Shown here one piece after another: positions 63,928 to 64,000 of a stretch of 64,000 bases of DNA. Position 1 is the stretch's first letter. Every line of letters begins with the position of its first letter. This DNA is from Bacillus atrophaeus (lineage in GTDB: Bacteria; Bacillota; Bacilli; Bacillales; Bacillaceae). Under the pieces are notes generated by a model. That model saw only the letters and a program-made list of their open reading frames with translations, was not told the DNA's origin and did no database searches. Where the stretch lies: NCBI RefSeq assembly GCF_001584335.1, contig NZ_LSBB01000018.1, positions 310,001-374,000 on the forward strand. Direction: 5' to 3'. Both the position numbers and the translations under genes were made by a program.

Positions 63928-64000
63928 CTTGTCTGGAACTGCACGCCCCCCGCAAGGAGATTCTGACGGCATTTCTGATGCGAATCTATTAAAATAATCA

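Noticed and set aside
1-64000. CRISPR array, prophage, insertion sequence, tRNA or rRNA genes
   Set aside because: No regularly spaced direct repeats, no transposase or phage genes and no tRNA-like cloverleaf were seen; the region is core chromosome.

Overview
The window looks like chromosome of a Bacillus of the subtilis group. Gene order, protein sequences I recognise from memory and the moderately higher GC than B. subtilis 168 suggest the B. amyloliquefaciens/velezensis side, but the species call is an inference made without a database search. It corresponds to the stretch of B. subtilis running from yqiH (just after spo0A) to yqkK (just before fur). It is mostly core metabolism and is densely packed.

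Layout. 0.3-2.2 kb: a lipoprotein, a cell-wall amidase and a glycerophosphodiesterase (yqiH-yqiI-yqiK). 2.2-9.3 kb: the mmgABCDEF operon (beta-oxidation steps plus the methylcitrate cycle) behind two CcpA cre sites. 9.3-19.8 kb: yqzF, then the sigma-54 activator bkdR and its target ptb-bcd-buk-lpdV-bkdAA-bkdAB-bkdB, which turns branched-chain amino acids into branched acyl-CoA primers; a -24/-12 promoter lies in front of ptb. 19.8-21.3 kb: a Tyr/Gly/Pro-rich putative spore protein and an orphan bmrU lipid kinase, where B. subtilis has bmrU-bmr-bmrR. 21.4-24.4 kb: bacilliredoxin brxB and the arginine ABC transporter artPQR with two ARG-box-like operators. 24.4-30.1 kb: yqjA, yqjB (L,D-transpeptidase), a 30-aa Prli42-type protein, yqjC-yqjD (methylmalonyl-CoA epimerase and acyl-CoA carboxyltransferase), yqjE and yqjF. 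30.1-31.4 kb: mifM-yidC2, a translation-arrest sensor and the insertase it controls. 31.4-37.2 kb: dinB1, gndA, zwf, rnz and rpmG (zinc-free L33). 37.4-44.3 kb: yqjL, namA, yqjN, proI behind a proline T-box, yqjP and yqjQ. 44.3-47.4 kb: a decayed stretch with remnants of dsdA, an MFS transporter and an MBL-fold hydrolase around intact coaA and yqjT. 47.4-55.6 kb: an AI-2E-family membrane protein, yqzH/dinB2-yqjX with a LexA-like box, yqjY-yqjZ, yqkA-yqkF. 55.6-64 kb: mciZ (FtsZ inhibitor), nudF-yqxK (nucleotide sanitation plus an EndoQ-like nuclease), ansR/ansAB, mleN-mleA and yqkK (brfA, ribosome rescue).

Themes. Propionyl-CoA and branched acyl-CoA metabolism recur (mmg, bkd, yqjCD). Pentose-phosphate enzymes gndA and zwf are convergent neighbours. 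Several genes are controlled through RNA or translation: the proline T-box, the MifM arrest peptide with a masked Shine-Dalgarno, a terminator inside the brfA reading frame, and a terminator-like hairpin covering the yqjB start. Four small proteins (Prli42, MciZ, L33, a DUF4083-like membrane peptide) are easily missed. I did not find a clearly unknown multi-gene system. The most interesting items are the changed acidic arrest segment of MifM, the yqjB start-codon hairpin, the decayed dsdA/MFS/MBL region, the long inverted repeat on the mleN promoter and the unidentified Tyr-rich protein at the former bmr locus.
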